A DNA stretch of 64,000 nucleotides, from assembly GCA_041940305.1 (NCBI GenBank), contig JBGTSJ010000005.1:124001-188000 (forward strand), written 5' to 3'. Positions 11,801-20,041 of the stretch are shown piece by piece (positions within the stretch are counted from its first letter, which is position 1; each line of letters begins with the position of its first letter). A program made the translations under genes and the position numbers. Below the pieces are notes generated by a model that saw only the letters and a program-made list of their open reading frames with translations, ran no database searches and was not told the origin of the DNA. This stretch comes from JBGTSJ01 sp041940305. Its GTDB lineage: Bacteria; Planctomycetota; Planctomycetia; Planctomycetales; Planctomycetaceae.

Positions 11801-14800
11801 AAACATCGGTTCGAGGCCGCCGAACTGCGCCATCTGCTGGCGGCCGTACGTGATGGGCACGCCAGCCATCATTTGGCCGTCCGTCGCGAAGCTGACGCCC
11901 TGCATCTCTCCGCCCCGCGCGTAGGGAACGTAGCCCTCAAATTCGAAGTCGCCGAACTGAAATCGCGCCCCCATGTAGTAGTCACCGGCAACGGCCTTCT
12001 CTTCGATGGCGGCGAACTCGTGATGGAACCCGAAGCCATTGATTTCGGCCCCCTCGGCGGCCAGCAGTTCCGGCAGGACTCCGAAGTCCGCTCCTAATCC
12101 CCTGCCGCGAGTGATGTCCTCCAGCCCCAGCAGCCGAGACGGCCGGCCGAAGTACCATTCGCTTTCCGCCGGTCCGTTCACGGAGTACAGCCGCGTGCCG
12201 AGCCTCGCCTCGCCCAGCTGGCTGCTGTACGGCGTCACACCCCAGTTCTCGAATACGCTCCGGTCGCGCCCGAGTCCCGCCAGTTGAGCCAGCACCTGCC
12301 GCCGCAGGGCGATCCGCCAGTCCCCCGCCTGGCGCATCTGCTGCTGCACCAGTTCGTAGGTCGCGTCGTCGCGACCCTCCGCGAAGTACTGTTCGCCGTC
12401 CCGCATCTCGTAGCGCCGCTGCACCCCGAACCGCTCCCGATCGGCGTCACTCTCCAGCACCAGCAGCGATGTGTACGGCGTGATGATGTGGAACTCTTCC
12501 GAGAGCGCGATGATCTCGTTCTGAATGAACTGGTTCGATCCCTGTGCCAGCAGATGATCAAGGCGCCCGCGGGCCCACAGTCGCGGGATGAACGAGTTCC
12601 CCGACTCTGCGCCCGCCAGCGTCACCTGCGCCGCGTAGCGCACGGGCTGGCCGTTCAGCGTCCCGGTGACGATCACCGAGCCCTGCTGATCCTCGCCCTC
12701 CGGCAGATACCGCCCCACGACGATCTGCTGCGTTCCCGCCGCGACGTTCGGCAGCACCTCCGGGTAAACCGCCGCGACCTTCAGCCCGCGGAGCTCCAGG
12801 TTGATGTCCCGCAGCCCCGGTTGCGCGAGTTCGTTGAGCAGTTCCAGCGCCACCGCCTGCGGCGTCTGTTCCCCCCCGATCGCCCTTCGCGACCCGCCGC
12901 CGAGACGCGCAATGCCGTTGAGCACGACCGACTCGTAGCTGCTGCCCACCGCGACGGAGTGGAACGCGGACCGGTTGATGGTTGATGGTTGATCGTTGTT
13001 CGTGGAGGGGAAGATGCGGTTCAGCCGGTTGACGAACGCCGCGGGATCGGCATCCCCCGTCGACACGATGCCGTCGCCGATGTACACGACTTGCGTGTTC
13101 TCGCCGACGTGTTCCTCGATCGCGGCGAACGCCTGGTCGAGATCCGTCCAGCCGAGGGAGACGCGGCTGGCCAGAAACTCCGCCGCCGCCCCCCGCGTCT
13201 CGTCCGTCGCCCGCGTCGGCTCTGCAACGCCCCACACAGTGCTCACGTCGCAGCACGCCAGCCGGAAACGGTCCGCTTCTCCCAGCGACGCCAGCAACGC
13301 GGCGACAAACTCCGCCTGCTCCGCCCGCTTGCCGGAATCCATCGACGCCGACGTGTCGCACAGCAGCAGCAGGTCGAGCGGCTGGCCGTCCGGCAGCACT
13401 TCGCGCTGGAAGTTCCCCTCGGCCGCGGGCGGCATCAACTGGATCAGGAAGTATCCATCGTCCCCGCGGCGATGCGGCACCACGACCACGTCCGACTGCC
13501 GCCGATCCAGTTCGACGACGACTTCGAAGTCGCGATCGGGCGTGTATTCCTGGGCCGCGAACTCCACGCGGCCCGCATGCGGCGTGTGGTCGCTCCGCAC
13601 GCCGTGAGACGGGCAGCGCACGTCGGCAATCGGCAGCGCGGAACTCACCAGCACGTCCAGCGACAGCTCGCGCAGCGGCGTCGTCCGCAGGAGTTCGCTG
13701 TTCAGCGCGTACGAGTAGCGAAACTGGTTCCCGCGCAGCGGCAGCACCTGCGTGTAGACGATCTTGATCCGCTTCTCCGAATGCGGCTCGATCGGAAAGA
13801 CGCGGGCCTTGAAGATATTGCCCCCCGCCCACTCCAGCAGGCCGGGATCGCGCTTCTCGCGCAGGATCGTCTCGTAGATCTCCCGCGCCCGCTGCTTCTC
13901 AACGATGTCCGCTTCGACCAGCTCATCGCCGATCCACATGCCGAACCCGCTGATCGAAGCATCTTGCGGCAGCGGGAAGTGAAACGTCCCCTCCAGCCGC
14001 GCATCGGTGTGATTGACGAACGACTCCTCGATCGTCGTCCGCGCGATCTGGTCCCGGATCTCGACTGAAACATGGTGATACCCGACGGACAGCGGCTCGT
14101 TGCGGCCGTCGACGTTGACAATCAGCGACCCCAGCGATTCGTCATTCGTCGTCCCCTCGAAACCCTGCAGCCACAGCGGCGCGTCATCCACCTTCGCCAG
14201 CGACTCATCCCGCGCGACGCGAACGATCTGCCGGCCGTCCGCGGTCACCTCGACCGCTGCCTCACCCGGGCCGAGCAGCCGAAACGCATCCGCCGCTCCG
14301 TCCGAGACCGTAATTTGCACTTCCCCCTGATGCAGCCGCGCTTCGTTCGGCGAGATCAGTTCCACCAGCGACGCCGGGCCGATCGTCAACTGCACCGGCG
14401 ACGTCAACGACGCCCGCACCGCGTTCGCGCCCCGGACGTCCGTCCGCAGCCAGTCGCCAGGCTTCAGCACCACCGGCCGCACCACCGGCGTCCACCGGCG
14501 GTTCATCACCGGCTTCAGCGACACGATCCCCTGCGCATCCAGCACCTTGCCGATCCGCCCGTCTTCGGTCAGCGACTCGGCTACGACGAACAGCGATTCG
14601 TCAAACGGAACGTCCCGCGCGATCAGCCGCAGTTCGACCGGAGCCGTCTCCCGCGCCTGTGGGTCCTTCAGGATGAGTCCGCACAGCTCACGGGTCCGCC
14701 GGTCCGCATAGGCCGTCAGCCGCCTTCGACCGGCCTCCGTCTCCACATCGACCCGGTACACCGCGCAGCTCCGGCCGTCGTACTCCTCGATCCCCGACGC

Positions 14801-15394
14801 CACCGCGCGCGCGAACGTCGCCTCGTCCACGCCCCGCACCCCGAGCAGCGACACCAGTTCAATCGGCTCTCCTGCACCCGTAAACCACGGCGAGTCCTCC
14901 ACGTCGACCAGATTGCTGTCCGCATCGATCCGCCACAGCCGCGAACCGCGGGCAATCTGGTAACGCCGCGGCGAATCCTCCCAGCGGACTTCGCCCGGCT
15001 GCCGGATCCAGATCTCGCTGGTTTCATCGCCGCGGATGAACTCCAGATGCAGCACCTCGGCGGATTCTGTCTTCCGCAGCACGTCGGCCAGCGCGACCCG
15101 TTCCCCGCCGTCGGGCGACAGCCACCCTGCCAGCCAGCCGATCAGTCCCACCACGACCGCCGCGCATACGGCTGCTGCTCGCGTCAACGCTATCATTTTC
15201 GGTCTCGCGGAAAGCTCGGTTGGATTCGCCCCGGACGGCAACCGCCGGGCCGAATTTGAGAAGGCCGCAGCAGCCGCTGTCCGCACGCGCCGCAGCGCCG
15301 CCGCGTCAGGCGCCGGTGCATCGGCATCCAGCAGCCGCAGCAGGTCCGCCACGCGCCGCTCGTCGTCCGGGATGGATACAGGTTGCTCTGACAT
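5825..15394 (-). CDS. Giant membrane-anchored VIT/VWA/TPR protein with anti-sigma-like N-terminus
   Basis: A single uninterrupted frame of 3189 residues. Residues 1-68 are a short cytoplasmic segment like those of planctomycete anti-sigma proteins. One transmembrane helix follows at about 69-92. After it come a LolA/outer-membrane-lipoprotein-sorting-like region (about 100-290), a FecR-like region (about 310-400), a VIT domain (about 423-551) and a von Willebrand A domain (about 669-848) with an intact MIDAS start, DTSAS at D680. A second LolA-like segment lies at about 1330-1470, and the remainder (about 1500-3189) is helical TPR-type repeats. The gene starts 25 bp after the stop of an ECF sigma gene, so the two are very probably co-expressed and the N-terminus may bind that sigma factor. 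The bulk is predicted to be outside the cytoplasm. The ligand is unknown; the domain calls are my reading of sequence motifs. Confidence 0.85.
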   Translation of the reverse strand: MSEQPVSIPDDERRVADLLRLLDADAPAPDAAALRRVRTAAAAAFSNSARRLPSGANPTELSARPKMIALTRAAAVCAAVVVGLIGWLAGWLSPDGGERVALADVLRKTESAEVLHLEFIRGDETSEIWIRQPGEVRWEDSPRRYQIARGSRLWRIDADSNLVDVEDSPWFTGAGEPIELVSLLGVRGVDEATFARAVASGIEEYDGRSCAVYRVDVETEAGRRRLTAYADRRTRELCGLILKDPQARETAPVELRLIARDVPFDESLFVVAESLTEDGRIGKVLDAQGIVSLKPVMNRRWTPVVRPVVLKPGDWLRTDVRGANAVRASLTSPVQLTIGPASLVELISPNEARLHQGEVQITVSDGAADAFRLLGPGEAAVEVTADGRQIVRVARDESLAKVDDAPLWLQGFEGTTNDESLGSLIVNVDGRNEPLSVGYHHVSVEIRDQIARTTIEESFVNHTDARLEGTFHFPLPQDASISGFGMWIGDELVEADIVEKQRAREIYETILREKRDPGLLEWAGGNIFKARVFPIEPHSEKRIKIVYTQVLPLRGNQFRYSYALNSELLRTTPLRELSLDVLVSSALPIADVRCPSHGVRSDHTPHAGRVEFAAQEYTPDRDFEVVVELDRRQSDVVVVPHRRGDDGYFLIQLMPPAAEGNFQREVLPDGQPLDLLLLCDTSASMDSGKRAEQAEFVAALLASLGEADRFRLACCDVSTVWGVAEPTRATDETRGAAAEFLASRVSLGWTDLDQAFAAIEEHVGENTQVVYIGDGIVSTGDADPAAFVNRLNRIFPSTNNDQPSTINRSAFHSVAVGSSYESVVLNGIARLGGGSRRAIGGEQTPQAVALELLNELAQPGLRDINLELRGLKVAAVYPEVLPNVAAGTQQIVVGRYLPEGEDQQGSVIVTGTLNGQPVRYAAQVTLAGAESGNSFIPRLWARGRLDHLLAQGSNQFIQNEIIALSEEFHIITPYTSLLVLESDADRERFGVQRRYEMRDGEQYFAEGRDDATYELVQQQMRQAGDWRIALRRQVLAQLAGLGRDRSVFENWGVTPYSSQLGEARLGTRLYSVNGPAESEWYFGRPSRLLGLEDITRGRGLGADFGVLPELLAAEGAEINGFGFHHEFAAIEEKAVAGDYYMGARFQFGDFEFEGYVPYARGGEMQGVSFATDGQMMAGVPITYGRQQMAQFGGLEPMFGLKQLATTGGRPASSGFQSLSYDRSPDYLQWVDRLFPVLGAPPVQSASASAADWPADVREVTDLIFTMPALREIDGGIEIHMTNESRDPRWDRITARSESLELYSPDAWLTRPDGVGPDRLINWCDDTQRGVFSATFGGGRVRPAEETDRTLQTVSVIPYAQRPLHEAFPTATAEVESREGNAVVIRLTYRDTDPPGGVRLTIDSANRLVTRVETFNGNEVTGATTYEEPLEVAGVWWPTRVVTHDADGAVVYVTTYRIEARTPDEFAARMAEELQPRDDVLFVELPFVDVATAKQKVADGSAEFNEQLAVLIHFTLSQQWDEVRERLASIEQLAGEKPLVPWLQAAVWANAGDREPIRQSMLAEAAQLVDQPRDDEAAIAERIRSMAYSYTSWPEYAELLQVLKPVYDRQPEINGGVLQWQQFWLTTLQQLGRADEALELLRTMAAEHPWDVGLQTEYAQQLASAGDVAAAYAWLDSVLDRDVPLNADERASVYHTYDSLLRNNGEYERLVTLIEGWIAAAPAENGADPYSRLLSALVYADRVDDAEALVVQWVEAARIDGALPDDVRARQRAAIHYMLGEAHELRRHMLDAKWLPRLQQTVQFHVHRPASFDVTLDIMGNSRFRDSDECDTVLRDVLEIVKQEAAERDPTQLHHMVGWLLNAPIEVTAEDWNAIAATIHARWQTAENVHHQHVLGQILVDIYARDDRASRYLAFLRERVEQGPERFRSEYRSALFEALLSAPWSEEIEAEAFALLPRLDEAADDRPLEPLAADDVARQQTVAQRLVAQIAALHRLVDAMIEKRYQAAMTELQDGGHPEELTRQELDAKQTEFREAARRAVAERLGLVVATWSVVDEARPAGAPLTITLQSLSEWALLEQVYLQVQLGDVMDSAWQTCWTVLGDEPPRIAEPPDAPDARDPLDTPVNWTLDLLEALRRQRALVTVMNLAARRSATDEDVARVTAYLDAGIAQGGDDAVLWKQAKYQFLIAVDRPEELAAALRQWIAADEFTAPWRVALAKLLAERGELQQAIELLEAVERLDELSPTDYALLAGWYQVVDRRDDYERARIEALKVMQEWQLQQLVQQETQLWRNPDGARGNYVSDDALFALRALFEKSSSPGNYLSLQRDLYTASRDSRVLRALPDIMPGRTPQQVYSILRSVRDVLTAIENEAGSDEVLARVVELHATTDSPLDLRALDLLEATVERRASEVLNQPGPHIDAAVAAMQRAFEREWAEGEPRQMAEWLASLGNINRPALRDEQLRELTQLDAEAEPGTDDGLAIAMHLGSTYFAYGRHDEALQRMEIAIRDYQQAHPDGWPQHANSDLQTYLSRLQQRRNFAAAEDVLVRLSEPAVNDGQARWFDDQLAAVYLEALRYEGTVSLGSGETLFTNLERHILDGCATPDHSQRARLINRLLSVYRAAADRRLPGATENLRQFAFETLPELLEQQATSYPGLIANTAETLHDVISPLTGLEFLVERIEQYPQRYSVTRDTAWNQFAHSLERWTHAVDGEVGDLEPRLLAIVVAALREDLLQRESNRPAMYHNDYSYYWGGHEAAYLAAANEVYLERRHSGRSVQHIAQYVWHGLDEKPRAIEMLFVAQRDGLLNDNGQQLLITYLFEAGRHAEAAPLLETLVAEHPDHISYRTQLMEAYFRSERPGQLQELLAQTDAHFRQEGRWTESNIAALAAACVQCQLNEAAVGYWNEVIPLHQRTQSNQGIGNGTLSHYYQQLALAHSRLGQTAEAVDAAAAAIVSWGSQKDRRNDAIATLQTVLRDAADLDTYVSTLDDKAEESVQDSPILRKEIGRIYHERDQHAAAARNLELALELSPGVQEIYPLLLKSYDALERKQDAIDLLLSQIDIAPHEFSLYSQLAERLADDPLQAERAATSIVEVAPLEAEHQQALAELRQKQGRWQDAVLLWRRAAELRSLEPTGLIGLANAQVEAGQPAAAQETLQQLREQEWPSRFDSELSTRLPELQRQIEAGPE

Positions 15395-15419
15395 GACTCA
15401 CAAAGACCGCGTATTTCAC

Positions 15420-15995
15420 CTACTCACCGGCGCGGCGCCGGAACTCTGCCCGGAACGCCTCGCGCGCACGCGACAGCCGCGAGCGCACCGCCTCCATCGA
15501 TTCCCCGAGATCGTCCGCGATCTCCGCCGCACTGAGTTGGTCGACGTACTTCGCCATCAGGCAGACTGTGTAGTCGTCGGGAATCCCCGCGAGCACGTCA
15601 CGCACCAGCGAGGCCGTCTCTTCCGTCGCCAACAGTTCATCCGGTGAGGGATCGCCGCTCATCCATGGCGCCGATGCCCCGGTCGACAGCGTCACTCGCT
15701 CCAGCACACGAGACTGACGCTGCCGGCTCCGCCAGTGAACGCGCACCCGGTTTTGGGCAATCCCGCACATCCAGCCCCACAGCGAACCCCGCTGCGGATC
15801 GAACTGTCCGATCGACCGCGCCACGTGCAGAAACGTCTCCTGCACGACGTCCGCCACGTCCTGCGAACGTCCCCCGATCAGCCGTGCCACGTACCGCCAC
15901 ACCCGCTCGCTGTACGTCTGGAACAGCCAGTCGAAAGCGGCTCGGTCGCCGGCCCGCAGAGCGCGGAGCCGATCGGCGTCAGTGGAGGAAGGCAA
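15420..15995 (-). CDS. ECF-type RNA polymerase sigma factor
   Basis: A 191-residue sigma-70-family protein with only regions 2 and 4. Region 2 (about residues 15-85) contains DVADVVQETFLHVARSIGQF and the DNA-melting-like segment GSLWGWMCGIAQNRV. Region 4 (about 125-180) contains LSAAEIADDLGESMEAVRSR, a helix-turn-helix for -35 recognition. It would direct RNA polymerase to a dedicated promoter set. The giant transmembrane protein begins 25 bp downstream, the usual sigma/anti-sigma order. No canonical zinc-binding anti-sigma motif is seen in that partner, so control may be by a different contact. Autoregulation is likely but no promoter consensus can be assigned. Confidence 0.93.
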   Translation of the reverse strand: MPSSTDADRLRALRAGDRAAFDWLFQTYSERVWRYVARLIGGRSQDVADVVQETFLHVARSIGQFDPQRGSLWGWMCGIAQNRVRVHWRSRQRQSRVLERVTLSTGASAPWMSGDPSPDELLATEETASLVRDVLAGIPDDYTVCLMAKYVDQLSAAEIADDLGESMEAVRSRLSRAREAFRAEFRRRAGE

Positions 15996-16147
15996 CGTCC
16001 TGTCTCAAGACGTCCATGGATGTCGGTGATCTCACGAGATCTGTGCGCAATCACGTCCAGGCGCGTCGCGGCATTGTTCGGAATCCGGCCGGTTTTCGGA
16101 AAGCCGGCAGAATCCCCGCATCAGCCGGTGAATGCGATGTGTCGCAT

Positions 16148-16273
16148 TCACTCGCGGGGAGACCCGCCCCCGGACCCGCGCGAGATGGCAATCACGATCC
16201 CGGCCACCACCGCCAGCCCCAGCAGCACAACGCCACCGACAATCAGAATCTCAAACAGACCGATGCCGATCAT
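16148..16273 (-). CDS. Small single-span membrane protein (41 residues)
   Basis: The start at 16273 is chosen because GGAGG lies 6 bases upstream and because the peptide then opens directly with a membrane helix (MIGIGLFEILIVGGVVLLGL) followed by a short Arg/Ser/Gly tail. A longer in-frame extension exists but lacks a plausible N-terminus. One transmembrane segment fills about residues 4-31. No family is recognised. It stands alone between the ECF sigma gene and the barrel protein gene. Short hydrophobic proteins of this kind are common in planctomycete genomes, but no role can be assigned. Confidence 0.6.
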   Translation of the reverse strand: MIGIGLFEILIVGGVVLLGLAVVAGIVIAISRGSGGGSPRE

Positions 16274-16600
16274 CGCGGTCCTCCAACGTGCCATGCGCGG
16301 AGCGGTCGGGCTCCGTGTCGCACTGACACTATAGCGAACCTTCGGGAAGTGCGAGGAGCATCCCCGAAGTGATTGAACTGCGGCGGCGCGTCGCACCGAA
16401 GGCCGGGATTCTGGCGAGTCCGGCCCCGGAGTCGACATCCCCATCCTGGCGGCTCAACAAGAGAGAGTGTCCCGACGCGCACGGCACGAGCTGAATTCGG
16501 GAGCGATCAGGACAGGTGCTCACGCTGACCCGCGGAGGTCTGTCGCGTCCGTGACCCGGGCCGGCCACCAACGGCGTGTCCCGCTTCCTGGATGAGTTCT
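16274..16600. other. Intergenic region without recognised gene
   Basis: This 327-bp stretch lies between the small membrane protein and the barrel-like protein, both on the minus strand. A TATAGT hexamer near 16330-16335 (minus strand) could be a -10 element for the small gene, but no matching -35 is seen. Open frames here have no credible start or codon pattern. Confidence 0.4.
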
Positions 16601-17512
16601 TCAAAACCGCAGCGACGCCCCGACGCCGGAGAAGAAGTCATCGGCGTGGTCGTTCAATCCCTTTCCGGCCCGCACGTCGAGTTGCACGTCGTTATTCAGC
16701 AGGTACGTGAAGCCGCCGTCAACGTAGTTCTCGGGGAAGTTGGATTCTCTCCCCAGGGTATAGAGCCCGAAGTACTCAAGATACATTCCGATCGCGTCGG
16801 ACAGTGGAATACCGAGCGCCACGGATTGGTGCAGCACGACGTGTCCGTCCCGATCCATGACCGGCACTTCTCCGCCGGTCACGAGGATGTCTTCCGTCGC
16901 GGTTCCCAGACCGGTGGAGCCGGCGAGCGACCAGTCGTGCGGCAGCGACCAGGAGTACAGCAGGTTGCTGCCCAACTGCACGTCTTCGGTGCGAAACGCC
17001 TGCGCCCCTGTCTGGAACGTGCTGTCCAGAATCAGGGCCGTCTCGGGCCTCAGCCCCTGTTCCTTAAGCAGTGCGAACTTCGCCCCGAACGTGAAGTCCT
17101 CCGCTCCCTCGGGCGACGAGACCGCTCCCCCAGTCCGGCTGCGCTCCCACACGTAGTTCCAGATCAGGCGCAGCTCGACGTCCTCGTGGATGCCGATGCG
17201 CCACAGGAACTCCGGTGCATTGTGCGTCCTGGTAATCGAGCCGTCGCGCTCGTCGTCCCGGTAGACGAACGTGTAGCCGCTTTCCAGTTGCACGATACCC
17301 AGGCCGACGACGGAACTCGCCTCGGTGAAGTCGGGACGGTCGGTCACCAGCGGTTCGTCCCGCGCCGTGCTGCGAGCCTCCAGAATCCGCTGGGCCAGCC
17401 ACGAGTCCGACGCAGCAAAGACGTTGTCCAGCAGCGCCGGCTCGGCCGCGATTGCTGAATCACTCAGGAAGGCCGGCAACAGGCAGAGCAGACCGGTGAT
17501 CGTGCGGGTCAT
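16601..17512 (-). CDS. Secreted protein resembling outer-membrane transporter of the MetA-pathway (phenol) family
   Basis: The start at 17512 gives a clean signal peptide (MTRTITGLLCLLPAFLSDS, cleavage near AIAAEP) and has AGGGAG upstream, so the longer upstream extension was dropped; the product is 303 residues. The body has repeated amphipathic strands (LVTDRPDFTEASSVVGLG, VELRLIWNYVWERS, FTFGAKFALLKEQGL) and ends in SGVGASLRF, a C-terminal aromatic residue typical of outer-membrane beta-barrels. The opening LVTDRPDFTE is characteristic of the transporter family often annotated as a putative MetA pathway of phenol degradation. No catabolic genes lie nearby, so the substrate is unknown. It is transcribed divergently from the first HtrA-like gene. 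Confidence 0.75.
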   Translation of the reverse strand: MTRTITGLLCLLPAFLSDSAIAAEPALLDNVFAASDSWLAQRILEARSTARDEPLVTDRPDFTEASSVVGLGIVQLESGYTFVYRDDERDGSITRTHNAPEFLWRIGIHEDVELRLIWNYVWERSRTGGAVSSPEGAEDFTFGAKFALLKEQGLRPETALILDSTFQTGAQAFRTEDVQLGSNLLYSWSLPHDWSLAGSTGLGTATEDILVTGGEVPVMDRDGHVVLHQSVALGIPLSDAIGMYLEYFGLYTLGRESNFPENYVDGGFTYLLNNDVQLDVRAGKGLNDHADDFFSGVGASLRF

Positions 17513-17824
17513 GGTGGATGTCTCCCTACATCGCGCAGGTCGGGGCCGACTGCTGCTCCCCTGCTGTTGACATCGACCCGCAATCATTCTTTTGGTCAAT
17601 CAAAACCCTGGGCGCCGCTCGCCCCACGGTACGGACGTAGCGGCGGTGCGGGTTCTCCGCATTGCGCGCATCGAGGGGAGGGCTTGTCGCCGCCTGATCC
17701 AATCCCGACAATGGTTCGGGAGTTGCAGCGATGGCGCGCGAAGCGGAGTTCCATCCGGAATCGGCGCTCTGTCCGCAGATTCGCTGTGCCGCCCTGCGAC
17801 GGAATCAGGCAGCCGGGAGCGATT
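17513..17824. other. Divergent intergenic region
   Basis: This 312-bp region lies between the barrel-protein gene (minus) and the first HtrA-like protease gene (plus) and must contain promoters for both. An in-frame upstream extension of the protease frame crosses it but has no signal-peptide character. I see no clear promoter hexamers or repeats. Confidence 0.4.
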
Positions 17825-19564
17825 ATGCCGCACGTGCGTTTTGTATTGGCCTTGTGCCTGTGTCCGTGGTCCGCGGCGTTCGCCGTGGATCCGGCCGTCA
17901 TTGAGGCGCAGCAGCAGCGGATCGACGTCGTCGCCGAATTCTCACCCTCGGTGGTGGCAATCTTCGGACCGGGCGCTCAGGGAGGTGGTTCCGGCGTGCT
18001 GGTCTCGGCGGACGGATACTGCGTCACGAACTTTCACGTCGTCCAGAGTCTGGGCCCGTTTATGCAGTGCGGTCTCAACGACGGCAACATCTACTACGCC
18101 GTCCGAGTGGGGCTCGATCCCACTGGCGACCTGGCCGTCATCAAGCTGCTGGGGCGGGATGACTTTCCCCATTCAATGCTGGCGGACAGCGACCAGGTGC
18201 GCGTCGGCGATTATGCGTACGCCGCCGGCAATCCGTTTCTGCTGGCGACCGATTTCCAGCCGACCGTCACCTACGGCATGGTGAGCGGCGTTCATCGCTA
18301 TCAGTATCCGGCGGGCACTTTCCTCGAGTACACCGACTGCATTCAAGTGGATACGTCGATCAATCCCGGCAACTCCGGCGGCCCGCTGTTCAACGAGCAG
18401 GGGGAGATCATCGGCATCAACGGGCGCATCTCGATCGAAAAGCGAGGCCGGGTCAACGTCGGCGTCGGCTATGCCATCTCCGCCAATCAGGTCAGGAACT
18501 TTCTCGACCACTTAAAGAGCGGGCGGATCGTCGATCACGCCACTCTGGGGGCCACGGTCACCAGCAATGCCGACGGCGCCGTGGTCGTCGCCGATATCCT
18601 GGAGCAGTCGGAGGCGTATCGCCGCGGGCTGCGCTCGGGCGATGAGATTGTGTCGTTCGCCGGGCGTCCCATTGGCAGCGTCAACCAGTTCAAGAACATC
18701 CTGGGCATCTTCCCGAAGGGTTGGAAGCTCCCGATCACGTATCGCCGCGATGGTGTGAAGCACGACGTAGTGGTCCGCCTCCGCGGGCTGCATCGAGCGG
18801 CGGAATTGATCCCCGAACGCCCCGTGCAGCCGCCCGACGGAAGTCCTCCGGAGCCCGACGACCCGGAGAATCCGGAGCCACAGCCCGATCTGCCGCAGCC
18901 GCGACCCACTCCGGCCGGTCCTGTTGGACCTCAACCCGTTGAACCGCCCGAGGAGTTCGCCCACCTGTACGTCGAGCGTTCGGGATTCTTCAACTACTAC
19001 TTCAATGAGCAGGAGCGAAACCGGGTCTTCGCCGCTATCACCGGATTGGGGGACTACTCCGGTCTTAGCGGACTATGGACGCTCGACGGCCGGACACAGG
19101 ACGGACGCACATTTCAGCTCAAGCTGTCGCCGGAAGCGGCCGCGGTGAAAATCGGCGAAGACATTGCGCTGCAGCCCCTGGAGCAGGAGCCGGCCGATCT
19201 GCCTCAGGAGACCGGCGGACTGCTGACGGCGATGCACTCCCTGAAGATGATGCTGGTGGATCCGAACGGTTACTTCTCTGAGTTCTACTACGTCGGCAGC
19301 GAACCGCTGGACGGCACGGGAGACCTGGTCGACGTCCTGCTGACGACGCGGGGGCAGGTGACGACCCGCTGGTACTTCAACCGCACCGACGGCCGCTGGC
19401 TGGGGCTCGACACCGGGCTGACCGAGGACGTGGACGAATGCGAGATCCGCATCGAATCGCTGCGGGATTTCGATGGGCGGATCTTTCCCGATCGGCTGGC
19501 TGTCACACATTCCGGGGAGCCTTATGCGACGTTCGTCATCGAGAACATCAAGCTGTCGAAGTAG
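17825..19564 (+). CDS. Trypsin-like serine protease (HtrA/S1C type) with PDZ domain and extra C-terminal domain
   Basis: The ATG at 17825 gives a signal peptide (MPHVRFVLALCLCPWSAAFA) and a 579-residue exported protein. The protease domain (about residues 25-225) keeps the full catalytic triad: His in TNFHVV, Asp in GDLAVIKL and Ser in NPGNSGGPL. A PDZ domain follows (about 235-320, with RRGLRSGDEIVSFAGRPI), then a Pro/Glu-rich linker. The C-terminal domain of about 200 residues (from AHLYVERSGFFNYYFNEQ) has no family I recognise. It should cleave or sense misfolded envelope proteins. It is the first of three same-strand HtrA-like genes and the only one with an intact active site. Confidence 0.88.
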   Translation: MPHVRFVLALCLCPWSAAFAVDPAVIEAQQQRIDVVAEFSPSVVAIFGPGAQGGGSGVLVSADGYCVTNFHVVQSLGPFMQCGLNDGNIYYAVRVGLDPTGDLAVIKLLGRDDFPHSMLADSDQVRVGDYAYAAGNPFLLATDFQPTVTYGMVSGVHRYQYPAGTFLEYTDCIQVDTSINPGNSGGPLFNEQGEIIGINGRISIEKRGRVNVGVGYAISANQVRNFLDHLKSGRIVDHATLGATVTSNADGAVVVADILEQSEAYRRGLRSGDEIVSFAGRPIGSVNQFKNILGIFPKGWKLPITYRRDGVKHDVVVRLRGLHRAAELIPERPVQPPDGSPPEPDDPENPEPQPDLPQPRPTPAGPVGPQPVEPPEEFAHLYVERSGFFNYYFNEQERNRVFAAITGLGDYSGLSGLWTLDGRTQDGRTFQLKLSPEAAAVKIGEDIALQPLEQEPADLPQETGGLLTAMHSLKMMLVDPNGYFSEFYYVGSEPLDGTGDLVDVLLTTRGQVTTRWYFNRTDGRWLGLDTGLTEDVDECEIRIESLRDFDGRIFPDRLAVTHSGEPYATFVIENIKLSK

Positions 19565-19632
19565 ATTCGATTTCGATTGCAGTGCGAAAAGGAACTACAC
19601 CGTTTGGAAGCCGTCGTGAGTACGTGACCGAC

Positions 19633-19841
19633 ACTAGCCCGACGCGCCAGCGAGGGCCGAACGCCGCGGGGCATTCAACCCAGATCCACGCTCAAGCGAG
19701 TTACGTCGGCGTCTCGGAACGTCCCTGATCTTAAGACCCCTTCTGGCCGAGAGACCTGCGACATTCAATGTGTTGTCGGCACGCTTGGGGATTGACAGCA
19801 TCCACAAACTGCGAATGCCCTCGCTACCGCGTCGGGCTGGT
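19633..19841. repeat. Long-armed inverted repeat, ~25-bp arms
   Basis: The arm ACTAGCCCGACGCG (full arm 19633-19657) is complementary, with two or three mismatches, to 19817-19841, which reads GCCCTCGCTACCGCGTCGGG. The GCCCGACGCG..GCGAGGGC sequence looks like a dispersed planctomycete intergenic repeat rather than a gene part. It occupies the gap between the first and second HtrA-like genes. Confidence 0.6.
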
Positions 19842-19898
19842 GTGACGGAGAGAACTGTACAATGCCCATTGCTGACCACTCCCTGAGTGCCCCTTCAC

Positions 19899-20032
19899 TA
19901 GAGGCGGTTTCAGAGCCGGGAGGGCGAGGCTCCTGCCGAGCCAACTCCGTCAGGGGACGCGTTAGTACGACCGGCTCCGCGGGAGCCTCGCCCTCCCACG
20001 CTTCACCACTCCAAGTATTGAAACTGCCTCTA
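19899..20032. repeat. Nested palindromic intergenic repeat
   Basis: The outer arms are TAGAGGCGGTTTCA (19899-19912) and TGAAACTGCCTCTA (20019-20032), with one mismatch. Inner arms of 25 bases at 19918-19942 and 19973-19997 (GGGAGGGCGAGGCTCC and its partner) have two mismatches. A 16-base end segment, CAAGTATTGAAACTGC (20012-20027), recurs exactly in inverse orientation at 57005-57020. The element creates a misleading in-frame extension of the next gene. Confidence 0.7.
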
Positions 20033-20041
20033 CCTACCGCA

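Noticed and set aside
5825..15394. The giant gene as two genes joined by a sequencing error
   Set aside because: The frame is uninterrupted for 3189 codons, codon bias is steady, and no internal start with a ribosome-binding site stands out at the VWA/TPR boundary.
19862..20041. Upstream ATG extension of the second HtrA-like protein
   Set aside because: The extension translates a palindromic intergenic repeat and would bury the signal peptide, so the GTG at 20042 was used.
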